Below, piece by piece: positions 21,722 through 36,500 of a stretch of DNA of 64,000 nucleotides. A program made the translations under genes and the position numbers. The notes below the pieces were generated by a model, which saw only the letters and a list, made by a program, of their open reading frames with translations, made no database searches and had not been told where the DNA came from. The stretch is from Camellia lanceoleosa (taxonomy: Eukaryota; Streptophyta; Magnoliopsida; Ericales; Theaceae). How positions within the stretch are numbered: the stretch's first letter is position 1; each line of letters begins with the position of its first letter. The DNA is taken from positions 124,001 through 188,000 of the forward strand of contig JANUSC010000367.1 in the NCBI GenBank assembly GCA_025200525.1, written 5' to 3'.

Positions 21722-21944
21722 CTATACGGATTCTCCTGCACAGTGGCAGATACGTAAATACGGCGTTTACTTACCATTTCTCACACATTACGGTTTGAAA
21801 ACTCGAACACCTATACGGATTCTCCTGCACAGTGGGAGATATGTAAATACGGCGTTTACTTACCATTTCTAACGCATTAGGGTTCGAAAACTTGAACACC
21901 AACACGGATTCTCCTGCACAGTGGCAGATATGTAAATACGACGT

Positions 21945-22745
21945 TTACTTAACATTACTCACGCAATAGGGTTCGAAAACATGAACACCTATACGGATTC
22001 TCCTGCACTGTGGCAGATATTTAGACACGGCGTTTGCCTGCCATTTCTCACGCATTACGGTTCGAACACTAGAACACCTATACGGATTCTCCTGCACAGT
22101 GGCATATATGTAAATGCGGCGTTTACTTACCATTACTCACGCATTAGGGTTCGAAAACTTGAACACCAATACGGATTCTCCTGCACAGTGGCAGATATGT
22201 AAATACGGCGTTTACCTCCCATTTCTCACGCATTACGGTTCAAACACTCGAACACCTATATGGATTCTCCTACACGGTGGCAGATATGTAAATACGGCGT
22301 TTACTTACCATTACTCACGCATTAGGGTTCGAAAACTCGAACACCTATACGGATTCTCCTGCACAGTGGCAGATATGTAAATACGGCGTTTACCTACCAT
22401 TTCTCACGCATTACGGTTCAAACACTCGAACACCTATACGGATTCTCCTGCACAGTGGCAGATATGTAAATACGGCGTTTACTTACCATTACTCACGCAT
22501 TACGGTTCGAACACTGGAACACCTATACGGATTCTCCTGCATAGTGGCAGATACGTAAATACCGCGTTTACTTACCATTTCTCACGCATTAGGGTTCGAA
22601 AACTCGAACACCTATACGGATTCTCCTGCACAGTGGCAGATATGTAAATACGGCGTTTACTTACCATTTCTCACGCATTAGGGTTCGAAAACTCGAACAC
22701 CTATACGGATTCTCCTGCACAGTGGCAGATATGTAAATACGGCGT
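21945..22745 (+). repeat. Nine-monomer higher-order satellite unit (801 bp), copy 1
   Basis: It begins at the CGCAATAGGG/AACATGAACACC monomer and contains an ordered set of private variants: GCCTGCC, CTAGAACACC, GCATATATG, CACCAATACGG, CTATATGG with CACGGTGG, GGAACACC, and GATACGTAAATACCGCG. The same order repeats in the next 801 bp. Confidence 0.85.
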
Positions 22746-23546
22746 TTACTTACCATTACTCACGCAATAGGGTTCGAAAACATGAACACCTATACGGATT
22801 CTCCTGCACTGTGGCAGATATGTAAATACTTCCTTTGCCTGCCATTTCTCACGCATTACGGTTCGAACACTAGAACACCTATACGGATTCTCCTGGACAG
22901 TGGCATATATGTAAATGCGGCGTTTACTTACCATTACTCACGCATTAGGGTTCGAAAACTTGAACACCAATACGGATTCTCCTGCACAGTGGCAGATATG
23001 TAAATACGGCGTTTACCTCCCATTTCTCACGCATTACGGTTCAAACACTCGAACACCTATATGGATTCTCCTACACGGTGGCAGATATGTAAATACGGCG
23101 TTTACTTAGCATTACTCACGCATTAGGGTTCGAAAACTCGAACACCTATACGGATTCTCCTGCACAGTGGCAGATATGTAAATACGGCGTTTACCTACCA
23201 TTTCTCACGCATTACAGTTCGAACACTCGAACACCTATACGGATTCTCCTGCACAGTGGCAGATATGTAAATACGGCGTTTACTTACCGTTACTCACGCA
23301 TTACGGTTCGAACACTGGAACACCTATACGGATTCTCCTGCACAGTGGCAGATACGTAAATACCGCGTTTACTTACCATTTCTCACGCAGTAGGGTTCGA
23401 AAACTCAAACACCTATACGGATTCTCCTGCACAGTGGCAGATAAGTAAATACGGCGTTTACTTACCATTACTCACGCATTAGGGTTCAAAAACTCGAACA
23501 CCTATACGGATTCTCCTACATAGTGGCAGATATGTAAATACGGCGT
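22746..23546 (+). repeat. Nine-monomer higher-order satellite unit (801 bp), copy 2
   Basis: It repeats the variant order of 21945-22745 at an exact 801-bp offset over at least the first seven or eight monomers, with scattered substitutions (for example TACTTCC for TACGGCG, CGCAGTAGGG for CGCATTAGGG). The last one or two monomers differ, so homogenisation is local. Confidence 0.8.
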
Positions 23547-26500
23547 TTACTTACCATTTCTCACGTCTTACGGTTCGAACACTCGAACATCTATACGGAT
23601 TCTCCTATATAGTGGCAGATATGTAAATACGACGCTTACTTACCATTTCTGACGCGTTACGGTTCGATCACTCGAACACCTATACGGATTCTCCTACACA
23701 GTGGCAGATATGTAAATACGACGTTGACTTTCCGTTACTCACGGATTACGGTTCGAAAACTCGAACACCTGTACGGTTTCTCCTGCACAGTGGCAGATAT
23801 GTAAATACGGCGTTTACCTACCATTTCTCATGCATTACAGTTCGACCACACGAACACCTATACGGATTCTCCTGCACAGTGGCAGAAATGTAAATATGGC
23901 GTTTACATGCCGTTACTCACGCATTACGGTTGGAACACTGGAACACCTGTACGGATTCTCCTGCACAGTGGCAGATACCTAAATACCGCGTTTACTTACC
24001 ATTTCTCATGCAGTAGGGTTCGAAAACTCAAACACCTATTCGGATTCTCCTGCACAGTGGCAGATATGTAAATACGGCGTTTACTTGTCATTACTCACGC
24101 ATTACGGTTCGAAAACGCGAACACCTATACGGATTCTCCTGCACAGTGGCAGATATGTAAATACGGCGTTTACTTACCGTTACTCACGCATTACAGTTCA
24201 AACACTCGAACACCTATACGGATTCTCCTGCACTGTGGCAGATATCTAAGTACGGCGTTTGCCTGCCATTTCTCACGCATTACGGTTCGAATACTAGAAG
24301 AGTTATACGGATTCTCCTGCACAGTGGCAGATATCTAAATGCGGCGTTTTCTTACCATTACTCACGCATTAGGGTTCGAAAACTTGAACACCTATATGGA
24401 TTCTCCTGCACAGTGGCAGATACGTAAATACGGCGTTTACCACCCATTTCTAACGCATTACGGTTCGAACACTCGAACACTTATACGGATTATCCGGTAC
24501 AGTGGCAGATATGTAAATACGGCGTTTACTTACCATTACTCACGCATTACGGGTCGAAAACTCGAACACATATACGGTTTCTCCTGCATAGCGGCAGATA
24601 TGTAAATACAGCGTTTACCTACCATTTCTCATGCATTACAGTTCGAACACCTATACGGATTCTCCTGCATAGTGGCAGATACGTAAATACGGCGTTTACT
24701 TACCGTTACTCACGCATTACGTTTCGGAGACTTGAACACCTATACGGATTCTCCTGCATAGTGGCAGATATGTAAATACGGCGTTTACTTACCATTTCTC
24801 ACGCATTACGGTTCGAACACTCGAACACCTATACGGATTCTCCTGCACAGTGGCAGATATGTAAATACGACGTTTACTTAACATTACTCATGCATTAAGG
24901 TTCGAAAACTTGAACACCTATACGGATTCTGCTGCAAAGTGACAGATATGTAAATACGGCGTTTACTTACCAATTTCCCACGAATTACGGTTCGAACACT
25001 CGAACGCCTATACGGATTCTCTTGCACAGTGGAAGATATGTAAATACGGCGTTTACTTACCAATTTCCCACGCATTACGGTTCGAACACTCGAGGACCTA
25101 TACGGATTCTCCAGCATAGTGGCTGATATGTAAATACGGCGTTTACTTACCATTACTCACGCATTAGGGTTCGAAAACTTGAACACCTATACGGATTCTC
25201 CTACACAGTGGCAGATATGTAAATACGGCATGTACCTACCATTTCTCACGCATTACGGTTCGAACACTCGAACACCTATACGGATTCTCCTGCACGGTGG
25301 CAGATATGTAAATACGGCGTTTACTAACCATTACTCACGCATTAAGGTTCGAAAACTTGAACACCTATACGGATTCTCCTACACAGTGGCAGATATGTAA
25401 ATACGGCGTTTACCTACCATTTCTCACGCATTACGGTTCGAACACTCGAACACCTATACGGATTCTCCTGCACGGTGGCAGATATGTAAATACGGCGTTT
25501 ACTAACCATTACTCACGCATTAGGGTTAGAAAACTCGAACACCTATACGGATTCTCCTGCAGAGTGACAGATATGTAAATACGGCGTTTACCTACCATTT
25601 CTCACGCATTACGGTTCGAACACTCGAACACCTACACGGATTCTCTTGCACAGTGGCAGATATGTAAATACGGCGTTTACTTACCATTACTCATGTATTA
25701 GGTTTCGAAAACTCGAACACCTATACGGATTCTCCTGCACAGTGGCAGATATGTAAATACGGCGTTTACTTACCATTTCTCTCGCATTACGGTTCAAACA
25801 CTCGAACACCTATACGGATTCTCCTGCACAGTGGCAGATATGTAAATACGGCGTTTACTTACCATTTCTCTCGCATTACGGTTCAAACACTCGAACACCT
25901 ATACGGATTCTCCTAAACTGTGGCAGATAAGTAAATACGGCGTTTACTTACCATTACTCACGCAATAGGGTTCGAAAACATGAACACCTATACGGATTCT
26001 CCTACACTGTGGCAGATATGTAAATACGGTGTTTGCCAACCATTTCTCACGCATTACGGTTCGAACACTGGAACACCTATACGGATTCTCCTGCACAGTG
26101 GCATATATGTAAATACGGCGTTTACTTCCCATTACTCACGCATTAGGGTTCGAAAACTCGAACACCTATACGGATTCTCCTGCATAGTGGCAGATATGTA
26201 AATACGGCGTTTACCTACCATTTCTCACGCATTACGGTTCAAACACTCGAACACCTATACGGATTCTCCTGCACAGTGGCAGATATGTAAATACGGCGTT
26301 TACTTACCATTACTCACGCATTACGGTTCGAATACTGGAACACCTATACGGATTCTCCTGCATAGTGGCAGATACGTAAATACCGCGTTTACTTACCATT
26401 TCTCACGCATTAGGGTTCGAAAACTCGAACACCTATACGGATTCTCCTGTACAGTGGCAGATATGTAAATACGGCGTTTACTTACCATTACTCACGCATT

Positions 26501-27829
26501 AGGGTTCGAAAACTCGAACACCTATACGGATTCTCCTGCACAGTGGCAGATATGTAAATACGGCGTTTACCTACCATTTCTCACGCATTACGGTTCGAAC
26601 ACTCAGACACCTATACGGATTCTCCTGCACAGTGGCAGATATGTAAATACGGCGTTTACTTTCCATTACTCACGGATTACGGTTCGAAAACTCGAACACC
26701 TATACGGTTTCTCTTGCACAGTGGCAGATATCTAAATACGGCGTTTACCTACTATTTCTCACGCATTACAGTTCGACCACTCGAACACCTATACGGGTTC
26801 TCCTGCAAGGGCAGATATGTAAATACGGCGCTTACTTACCATTTCACGCACGACAGGGTTCAACACTGAACACCTATACGGATTCTCCGCGAAGGCAGAT
26901 ATGTAAATACCGCGCTTACTTACCATTTCACGATTAGGGTTCAACACGAACACCTATACGGATTCTCCTACGCAAGGGCGTATATGTAAATACGCTGCTT
27001 ACTTACCATTACTCACGATTGGGGTTCAACACTCGAACACCTATACGGATTCTCCCTGCAAAGGGCGTATATGTAAATACGGCGTTTACTTACCATTTCA
27101 CGATTACGGTTCAACACTCGAACACCTATACTGATTCTCCAGACAAAGGGCGGATATGTAAATACGGCGCTTACTTACCATTTCTCACGATTAGGTTCAA
27201 CACTAGAACACCTATACGGATTCTCCCAACAAGGGCAGATATGTAAATACGGCGCATTTACCATTACTCACGATTAGGGTTCAACACTTGAACACCTATA
27301 CGGATTCTCCCGCACAAAGGGCGTATATGTAAATACACGCTTACTTACCATTACTCACGATTAGGGTTCAACATGTGAACACCTATACGGATTCTCCTGC
27401 ACAAAGGGCGTATATGTAAATACGACGCTTTACTTACCATTACTCACGATTACGGTTCAACACTCGAACACCTATACGGATTCTCCGCAAGACAAGCGTA
27501 TATGTAAATACGGCGCTTACTTACCATTTCTCACGCATTAGGGTTCAACACTCAACACCTATACGGATTCTCCGCACAAGGCGTATATGTAAATACGGCG
27601 CTTACTTACCATTTCACGATTAGGGTTCAACACTAACACCTATACGGATTCTCCTCGCATGGCGATATGTAAATACTGGCTTACTTACCATTTCTCACGC
27701 ATTAGGTTCAACACTCAACACCTATACGGATTCTCCCGCACAAGGGCGTATATGTAAATAACGCTTTACTTACCATTTCACGATTACGGTTCAACACTCG
27801 AACACCTATACGGATTCTCCGCGACAAAG

Positions 27830-28740
27830 GCGTATATGTAAATACGGCGTTTACTTACCATTACTCACGCATTAGGGTTCGAAAACTTGAACACCTATAC
27901 GGATTCTCCAACACAGTGGCAGATATGTAAATACGGCATGTACCTACCATTTCTCACGCATTACGGTTCGAACACTCGAACACCTATACGGATTCTCCTG
28001 CACAGTGGCAGATATGTAAATACGGCGTTTACTTACCATTACTCACGCATTAGGGTTCGAAAACTCGAACACCTATACGGATTCTCCTGCACAGTGGCAG
28101 ATATGTAAATACGGCGTTTACCTACCATTTCTCACGCATTACGGTTCGAACACTCGAACACCTATACGGATTCTCCTGCACAGTGGCAGATATGTAAATA
28201 CGGCGTTTACTTACCATTTCTCACGCATTAGGTTCGAACACTCGAACACCTATACGGATTCTCCTGCACAGTGGCAGATATGTAAATACGGCGTTACTTA
28301 CCATTTCTCACGCATTACGGTTCGAACACTCGAACACCTATACGGATTCTCCTGTACAATGGCAGATATGTAAATACGGCGTTTACTTACCATTTCTCAC
28401 GCATTAGGGTTCAACACTTAAACACCTATACGGATTCTCCGCACAAGTGGCAGATATGTAACACGCATTTTACCATTTCTCACGCATTACGTTCGAAGAC
28501 TCGAACACCTATACGGATTCTCCTGCACAGTGGCAGATATGTAAATACGGCGTTTACTTACCATTTCTCACGCATTAGGGTTCGAACACTCGAACACCTA
28601 TACGGATTCTCCTGCATAGTGGCAGATATGTAAATACTGCGTTTACTTACCATTTCTCACGCATTAGGGTTCGAACACTCGAACACCTATACGGATTCTC
28701 CTGCACAGTGGCAGATATGTAAATACGGCGTTTACTTACC
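27830..28740 (+). repeat. Island of canonical 89-bp monomers
   Basis: About ten mostly canonical monomers (TTCGAACACTCGAACACC, TGCACAGTGGCAG, CACGCATTAGGG) with only one or two shortened copies (near 28410-28490). Both edges switch to the shortened form within one monomer. Confidence 0.8.
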
Positions 28741-31299
28741 ATTTCACGATTAGGGTTCAACAAGAACACCTATACGATTCTCCTACAAATGGCGATATGT
28801 AAATACGGCGCTTTTACCATTTCTCACGATTACGGTTCAACACTGAACACCTATACGGATTCTCCGCACAATGGCAGATATGTAAATACGGCTTATTTAC
28901 CATTACTCACGATTAGGGTTCAAAACTTGAACACCTATACGGATTCTCCCGCACAAAGGCGTATATGTAAATACGGCTACTTACCATTTCTCACGCATTA
29001 GGTTCAACACTCAACACCTATACGGATTCTCCTACACAAAGGCGTATATGTAATACGGCTACTTACCATTACTCACGCATTAGGGTTCAACACTCAACAC
29101 CTATAATGATTCTCCTACACAAGGCAGATATGTAAATACAAGCATTTTACCATTTCTCACGATTAGGGTTCAACACTCGAACACCTATACGGATTCTCCC
29201 GATAGTGGCGTATATGTAAATACCGCGTTATTACCATTTTCACGATTAGGTTCAACACTCAACACCTATACGGATTCTCCCGCAAGTGATATGTAAATAC
29301 ACGCATTTACCATTTCTCACGATTAGGGTTCAACACTCAACACCTATACGGATTCTCCCAGATAGTGGCGTATATGTAAATACGGCGCTTACTTACCATT
29401 TCACGATTAGGGTTCAACACTCAACACCTATACGGATTCTCCAGCATAGTGGCAGATATGTAAATACGGCATTTACTTACCATTTCTCACGCATTACGGT
29501 TCGAACACTCGAACACCGATTCGGATTCTCCCGACAAGGGCGTATATGTAAATACGCGATTTACTTACCATTTCACGATTAGGGTTCAACACTCGAACAC
29601 CTATACGGATTCTCCTGATAGTGGCGTATATGTAAATACTGCTTATTTACCATTTCTCACGATTAGGTTCAACACTCAACACCTATACGGATTCTCCCCA
29701 CAAGCAGATATGTAAATACGGCGCTTACTTACCATTTCACGCACGATTAGGGTTCGAACACTCAACACCTATACGGATTCTCCTACAAGATAGCGTATAT
29801 GTAAATACGGCTATTTACCATTTCTCACGATTACGTTCAACACTCTAACACCTATACTTGATTCTCCCGACAAGGGCAGATATGTAAATACTTGCTACTT
29901 ACCATTTCACGATTAGGGTTCAACACTGAACACCTATACGGATTCTCCCGACAAGGGCAGATATGTAAATACAACGCATTTACCATTTCTCACGATTAGG
30001 TTCAACACTTAACACCTATACGGATTCTCCTCACGCAAAGTGGTATATGTAAATACAAGCTTACTACCATTTCTCACGATTAGGGTTCAACACTCAACAC
30101 CTATACGGATTCTCCTCGCAAAGGGCAGATATGTAAATACGGCGCTTACTTACCATTTCACGATTAGGGTTCGAACACTCAACACCTATACGGATTCTCC
30201 GCACAAGGGCGTATATGTAAATACAACGCATTTACCATTTCACGATTAGGTTCAACACTCAACACCTATACGGATTCTCCCGCACAAGGCAGATATGTAA
30301 ATACGGCGCTTACTTACCATTTCACGATTAGTTCAACACTCAACACCTATACGATTCTCCTCACAAAGGGCAGATATGTAAATACGGCGCTATTTACCAT
30401 TTCTCACGATTAGGGTTCAACACTCGAACACCTATACGGATTCTCCGACAAAGGGCAGATATGTAAATACGGCGCTTACTTACCATTTCACGATTAGGGT
30501 TCAACACTCAACACCTATACGGATTCTCCGCACAGTGGCAGATATGTAAATACAACGCTTACTTACCATTTCTCACGATTAGGGTTCGAACACTCAACAC
30601 CTATACGGATTCTCGCACAAAGGGCGTATATGTAAATACGGCATTTACTTACCATTTCTCACGATTAGGGTTCAACACTCAACACCTATACGGATTCTCC
30701 TCACAAAGGGCGTATATGTAAATACACGGCTTACTTACCATTTCACGATTAGGGTTCAACACTCAACACCTATACGGATTCTCCCGCACAAGGGCAGATA
30801 TGTAAATACAACGCTTACTTACCATTTTCACGATTAGGGTTCGAACACTCAACACCTATACGGATTCTCCCACATAGCAGATATGTAAATACGCTTACTT
30901 ACCATTTCACGATTAGGGTTCAACACTCAACACCTATACGATTCTCCTCGCAAAGTGGCGTATATGTAAATACGGCGCTTACTTACCATTTCACGATTAG
31001 GGTTCAACACTCAACACCTATACGGATTCTCCCGCAAAGGCGTATATGTAAATACAACGCTTACTTACCATTTCACGATTAGGTTCAACACTCAACACCT
31101 ATACGGATTCTCCCACAAGGCAGATATGTGAATTCGGCGTTACTTACCATTTCTCACGATTAGGGTTCAACACTCAACACCTATATTGATTCTCCCGCAC
31201 AAGTGGCGATATGTAAATACGGCGCTTACTTACCATTTCACGATTAGGTTCAACACTTAACACCTATACGGATTCTCCGCAAGAAAGGGCAGATATGTA

Positions 31300-31580
31300 A
31301 ATACAACATTTACTTACCATTTCTCACGCATTAGGGTTCGAACACTCGAACACCTATACGGATTCTCCTGCACAGTGGCAGATATGTAAATACAACATTT
31401 ACTTACCATTTCTCACGCATTAGGGTTCGAACACTCGAACACCTATACGGATTCTCCTGCACAATGGCAGATATGTAAATACAATGTTTCCTTACCATTT
31501 CTCACGCATTAGGGTTCGAATACTAGAACACCTATACGGATTCTCCTGCATAGTGGCAGATATGTAAATACGGGCTACCA
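31300..31580 (+). repeat. Island of near-canonical monomers
   Basis: Three successive copies with intact CGCATTAGGGTTCGAA and TGCACAGTGG-like blocks, but with AAATACAAC(A/G)TTTAC in place of AAATACGGCGTTTAC. Shortened copies flank it on both sides. Confidence 0.7.
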
Positions 31581-33259
31581 TTTTACTTACCATTTCTCAC
31601 GATTAGGGTTCGAACACTCAACACCTATACGGATTCTCCCGCACAGGCGTATATGTAAATACGGCGCTTTACCATTTCACGATTAGGGTTCAACACTCGA
31701 ACACCTATACGGATTCTCCCGCATAGTGGCAGATATGTAAATACAACTTTACTTACCATTTTCACGATTAGGGTTCAACACTTAACACCTATACGGATTC
31801 TCCCGACAAAGCGTATATGTAAATACAACGCTATTTACCATTTCTCACGATTAGGTTCGAACACTCAACACCTATACGGATTCTCCTCACAAGGCGTATA
31901 TGTAAATACGGCGCTTACTTACCATTACTCACGATTAGGGTTCGAACACTCAACACCTATAATGGATTCTCCGCAAGCAAGGCAGATATGTAAATACGGC
32001 GCTTACTTACCATTTCTCACGATTAGGGTTCGAACACTCAACACCTATACGGATTCTCCTCACAAGTGGCAGATATGTAAATACTACTTACCATTTCTCA
32101 CGATTAGGGTTCAACACTCAACACCTATACGGATTCTCCCGCAAGGCGTATATGTAAATACGGCGCTTACTTACCATTTCACGATTAGGGTTCAACACTC
32201 AACACCTATACGGATTCTCCCGCAAGTGGCAGATATGTAATACAACGCTTACTTACCATTTCTCACGATTAGGGTTCGAACACTCAACACCTATACGGAT
32301 TCTCCTCACAAAGGGCAGATATGTAAATACAACGCTTACTTACCATTTCACGATTAGGTTTCGAACACTTTAACACCCATCCGGATTCTCCCGCAAGGGC
32401 GTATATGTAAATACAACGCTTACTTACCATTTCTCACGATTAGGTTCAACACTCAACACCTATAATGGATTCTCCTCAAGACAAGGCGTATATGTAAATA
32501 CAAGCTTATTTACCATTTCACGATTAGGGTTCAACACTCAACACCTATACGGATTCTCCTACGGGCGGTATATGTAAATACGGCGCTTACTTACCATTTC
32601 ACGATTAGGGTTCAACACTCGAACACCTATACGGATTCTCCCGCATTGTGGCAGATAAATAAATACGGCGCTTACTTACCATTTCACGATTAGGGTTCAA
32701 CACTCAACACCTATACGGATTCTCCCGCACAAGGCAGATATGTAAATACGCTTTTACCATTTCTCACGATTAGGGTTCAACACTCAACACCTATACGGAT
32801 TCTCCCCACAAAGGCGTATATGTAAATACAAGCATTTACCATTTCTTCACGATTAGGGTTCAACACTAACACCTATACGGATTCTCCTCAAGAAGGGCGT
32901 ATATGTAAATACGGCGCTTACTACCATTTCACGATTAGGGTTCTAACACTCAACACCTATATGGATTCTCCCACAAAGGCAGATATGTAAATACAAGCTT
33001 ACTTACCATTTCTCACGATTAGGGTTCGAACACTGAACACCTATACGGATTCTCCTCACATGGCGTATATGTAAATACAACGCTTACTTACCATTTCACG
33101 ATTAGGGTTCAACACTCAACACCTATACGGATTCTCCCACAAAGGCAGATATGTAAATACGGCGCTTTTACCATTTCTCACGATTAGGTTCAACACTCAA
33201 CACCTATACGGATTCTCCAAAGATAGTGGCGATATGTAAATACGGCGCTTACTTACCAT

Positions 33260-33580
33260 TTCACGCATTAGGGTTCGAACACTCGAACACCTATACGGAT
33301 TCTCCTGCACAGTGGCAGATATGTAAATACGGCGTTTACTTACCATTTCTCACGCATTAGGGTTCAAACACTCGAACACCTATACAGATTCTCCTGCACT
33401 GTGGCAGATTTGTAAATACGTCGTTTACTTACCATTTCTCCCGCATTACGATTCGAACACTCGAACACCTATACGGATTCTCCTACACAGTGGCAGATAT
33501 GTAAATACGGCGTTTACTTACCATTTCTCACAGATTAGGGTTCGAACACTCGAACACTTATACGGATTCTCCTGCTAAAG
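33260..33580 (+). repeat. Island of near-canonical monomers
   Basis: Three to four copies with full-length CTCGAACACC and CAGTGGCAG blocks and some private substitutions (CCCGCATTACG, CACAGATTAGGG). A further mixed patch follows to about 33850. Confidence 0.7.
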
Positions 33581-36500
33581 GCGTATATGTAAATACGCTT
33601 ACTTACCATTTTCACGATTACGGTTCGAACACTCAGACACCTATACGGATTCTCCTGCATAGTGGCAGATATGTAAATACAACGTTTACTTACCATTTCT
33701 CACGATTAGGTTCAACACTGAACACCTATACGGATTCTCCAAGCGGGCGATATGTAAATACGGCGTTTACTTACCATTTCTCACGCATTAGGGTTCAAAC
33801 ACTCGAACACCTATACAGATTCTCCCGCACAGGGGCAGATAGGTATATACGGCGTTTACTTACCATTTCACGATTAGGGTTCAACACTCAACACCTATAC
33901 GGATTCTCCTACAAGAAGGCAGATATGTAAATACGGCATTTACTTACCATTTCTCACGATTAGGGTTCAACACTGAACACCTATACGGATTCTCCCACAA
34001 GACGCGATATGTAAATACGGGCATTTACCATTTCTCACGATTAGGGTTCAACACTCAACACCTATACGGATTCTCCGCACAAAGTGGCAGATATTTAAAT
34101 ACAACGCTTGCTTACCGTTTCTGATGCATTAGGGTTCGAACACTCGAACTCCTATACGGATTCTCCTAGACAGTGGCCGATATGTAAATACAACGCTTAC
34201 TTACCATTTCTCACGATTAGGTTCAACACTCAACACCTATACGGATTCTCCTCACAAGCGTATATGTAAATACAACGCTTACTTACCATTTCTCACGCAT
34301 TAGGGTTCAACACTCAACACCTATACGGATTCTCCGCACAAAGGCAGATATGTAAATACGCTTACTTACCATTTCACGATTAGGTTCAACACTCAACACC
34401 TATACGGATTCTCCGCAAGTGGCAGATATGTAAATACGGGCTTACTTACCATTTCTCACGATTAGGGTTCAACACTCAACACCTATACGGATTTCTCCCA
34501 AGAATATGTAAATACGCTTTATTACCATTTCACGATTAGGGTTCAACACTGAACACCTATACGGATTCTCCCAGACAAGGGCGATATGTAAATACAACGC
34601 TTACTTACCATTTCTCACGCATTAGGGTTCAACACTAACACCTATACGGATTCTCCCGCACAAGGCAGATATGTAAATACAACGCTTTTACCATTTTCAC
34701 GATTAGGGTTCAACACTCAACACCTATACGGATTCTCCCTAGCAAGGGCAGATATGTAAACACGGGCGCATTTACCATTTCACGATTACGGTTCAACACT
34801 CAACACCTATACGGATTCTCCGCACAAAGGGCGATATGTAAATACGGCGCTTTACCATTTCACGATTAGGGTTCAACACTCGAACACCTATACGGATTCT
34901 CCGCAAGCTGGCGTATATGTAAATACAACATTTACTTACCATTTCTCACGATTACGGTTCAACACTAACACCTATACGGATTCTCCCCGCAAGCAAGGCG
35001 ATATGTAAATACCGCTTACTTACCATTTCACGATTAGGTTCAACACTCAACACCTATACGGATTCTCCCACAAGGCAGATATGTAAATACGGCGCATTTA
35101 CCATTTCTCACGATTAGGTTCGAACACTCAACACCTATACGGATTCTCCTACAAAGACAGATATGTAAATACGGCCATTTACCATTTCTCACGATTAGGT
35201 TCAACACTCAACACCTATATGGATTCTCCCGCAGACAAAGGCAGATATGTAAATACGGCGCTTACTTACCATTTTCACGATTAGGGTTCAACACTCTAAC
35301 ACCTATACGGATTCTCCGCACAAAGGGCGATATGTAAATACGGCGCTTACTTACCATTTCTCACGATTAGGGTTCAACACTCAACACCTATACGGATTCT
35401 CCGCACAAAGCAAGATATGTAAATACTAAGCTTACCATTTCACGATTAGGGTTCAACACTCTAACACCTATACGGATTCTCCGCAGACGGCAGATATGTA
35501 AATACGGCGCATTTACCATTTCTCACGATTAGGTTCAACACTCAACACCTATACGGATTCTCCGCAAAAGCAAGGATATGTAAATACGCTTACTTACCAT
35601 TTCACGATTAGGGTTCAACACTCAACACCTATACGGATTCTCCGCATGCATAAGCGATATGTAAATACAACGCTTACTTACCATTTCTCACGATTAGGGT
35701 TCGAACACTCAACACCTATACGGATTCTCCTCGCACAAGGCGTATATGTAAATACAACGCATTTACCATTTCACGATTAGGGTTCAACACTCAACACCTA
35801 TACGGATTCTCCCGCACAAAGGCGATATGTAAATACGCTTACTTACCATTTCTCACGATTAGGGTTCAACACTCAACACCTATACGGATTCTCCCACATA
35901 GTGGCGTATATGTAAATACGGCGCATTTACCATTTTCACGATTAGGGTTCAACACTGAACACCTATACGGATTCTCCTACACAAGTGGCGTATATGTAAA
36001 TACAACTTACTTACCATTTCACGATTAGGGTTCAACACTCAACATCTATACGTATTCTCCTGCACAGTGCAGATATGTAAATACGGCGTATACTTACCAT
36101 TTCTCACGATTAGGGTTCAACACTCAACACCTATACGGATTCTCCCGCAAAGTGCAGATATGTAAATACACGGCTTACTTACCATTTCACGATTACGGTT
36201 CAACACTAACACCTATACGATTCTCCTCACAAGGGCGTATATGTAAATACGGCGCTTACTTACCATTTCTCACGATTAGGGTTCAACACTCAACACCTAT
36301 ACGGATTCTCCCGCAAAGTGCAGATATGTAAATACGGCGCTTACTTACCATTTCTCACGATTAGGGTTCGAACACTCAACACCTATACGATTCTCCTCAC
36401 AGTGGCGATATGTAAATACGGCTATTTACCATTTCTCACGATTAGGGTTCAACACTCAACACCTATACTGATTCTCCCGCATAGTGGCAGATATGTAAAT

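Larger units (their letters stand above)
21717..26800 (+). repeat. Canonical 89-bp satellite array (right of the retrotransposon)
   Basis: The same satellite resumes mid-monomer after the insertion. About 57 units are present, mostly 89 bp, with the same two monomer types. The CTGTGG/GCCTGCC/CTAGAA marker series occurs at about 21960-22070, 22760-22870 and 24226-24300, and a related copy lies at about 25960-26080. The 22806 and 24230 markers are 1424 bp apart, exactly 16 monomers. The stretch 23550-25150 is more diverged, with many private substitutions but few indels. The boundary with the shortened form falls at about 26800. Confidence 0.95.
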
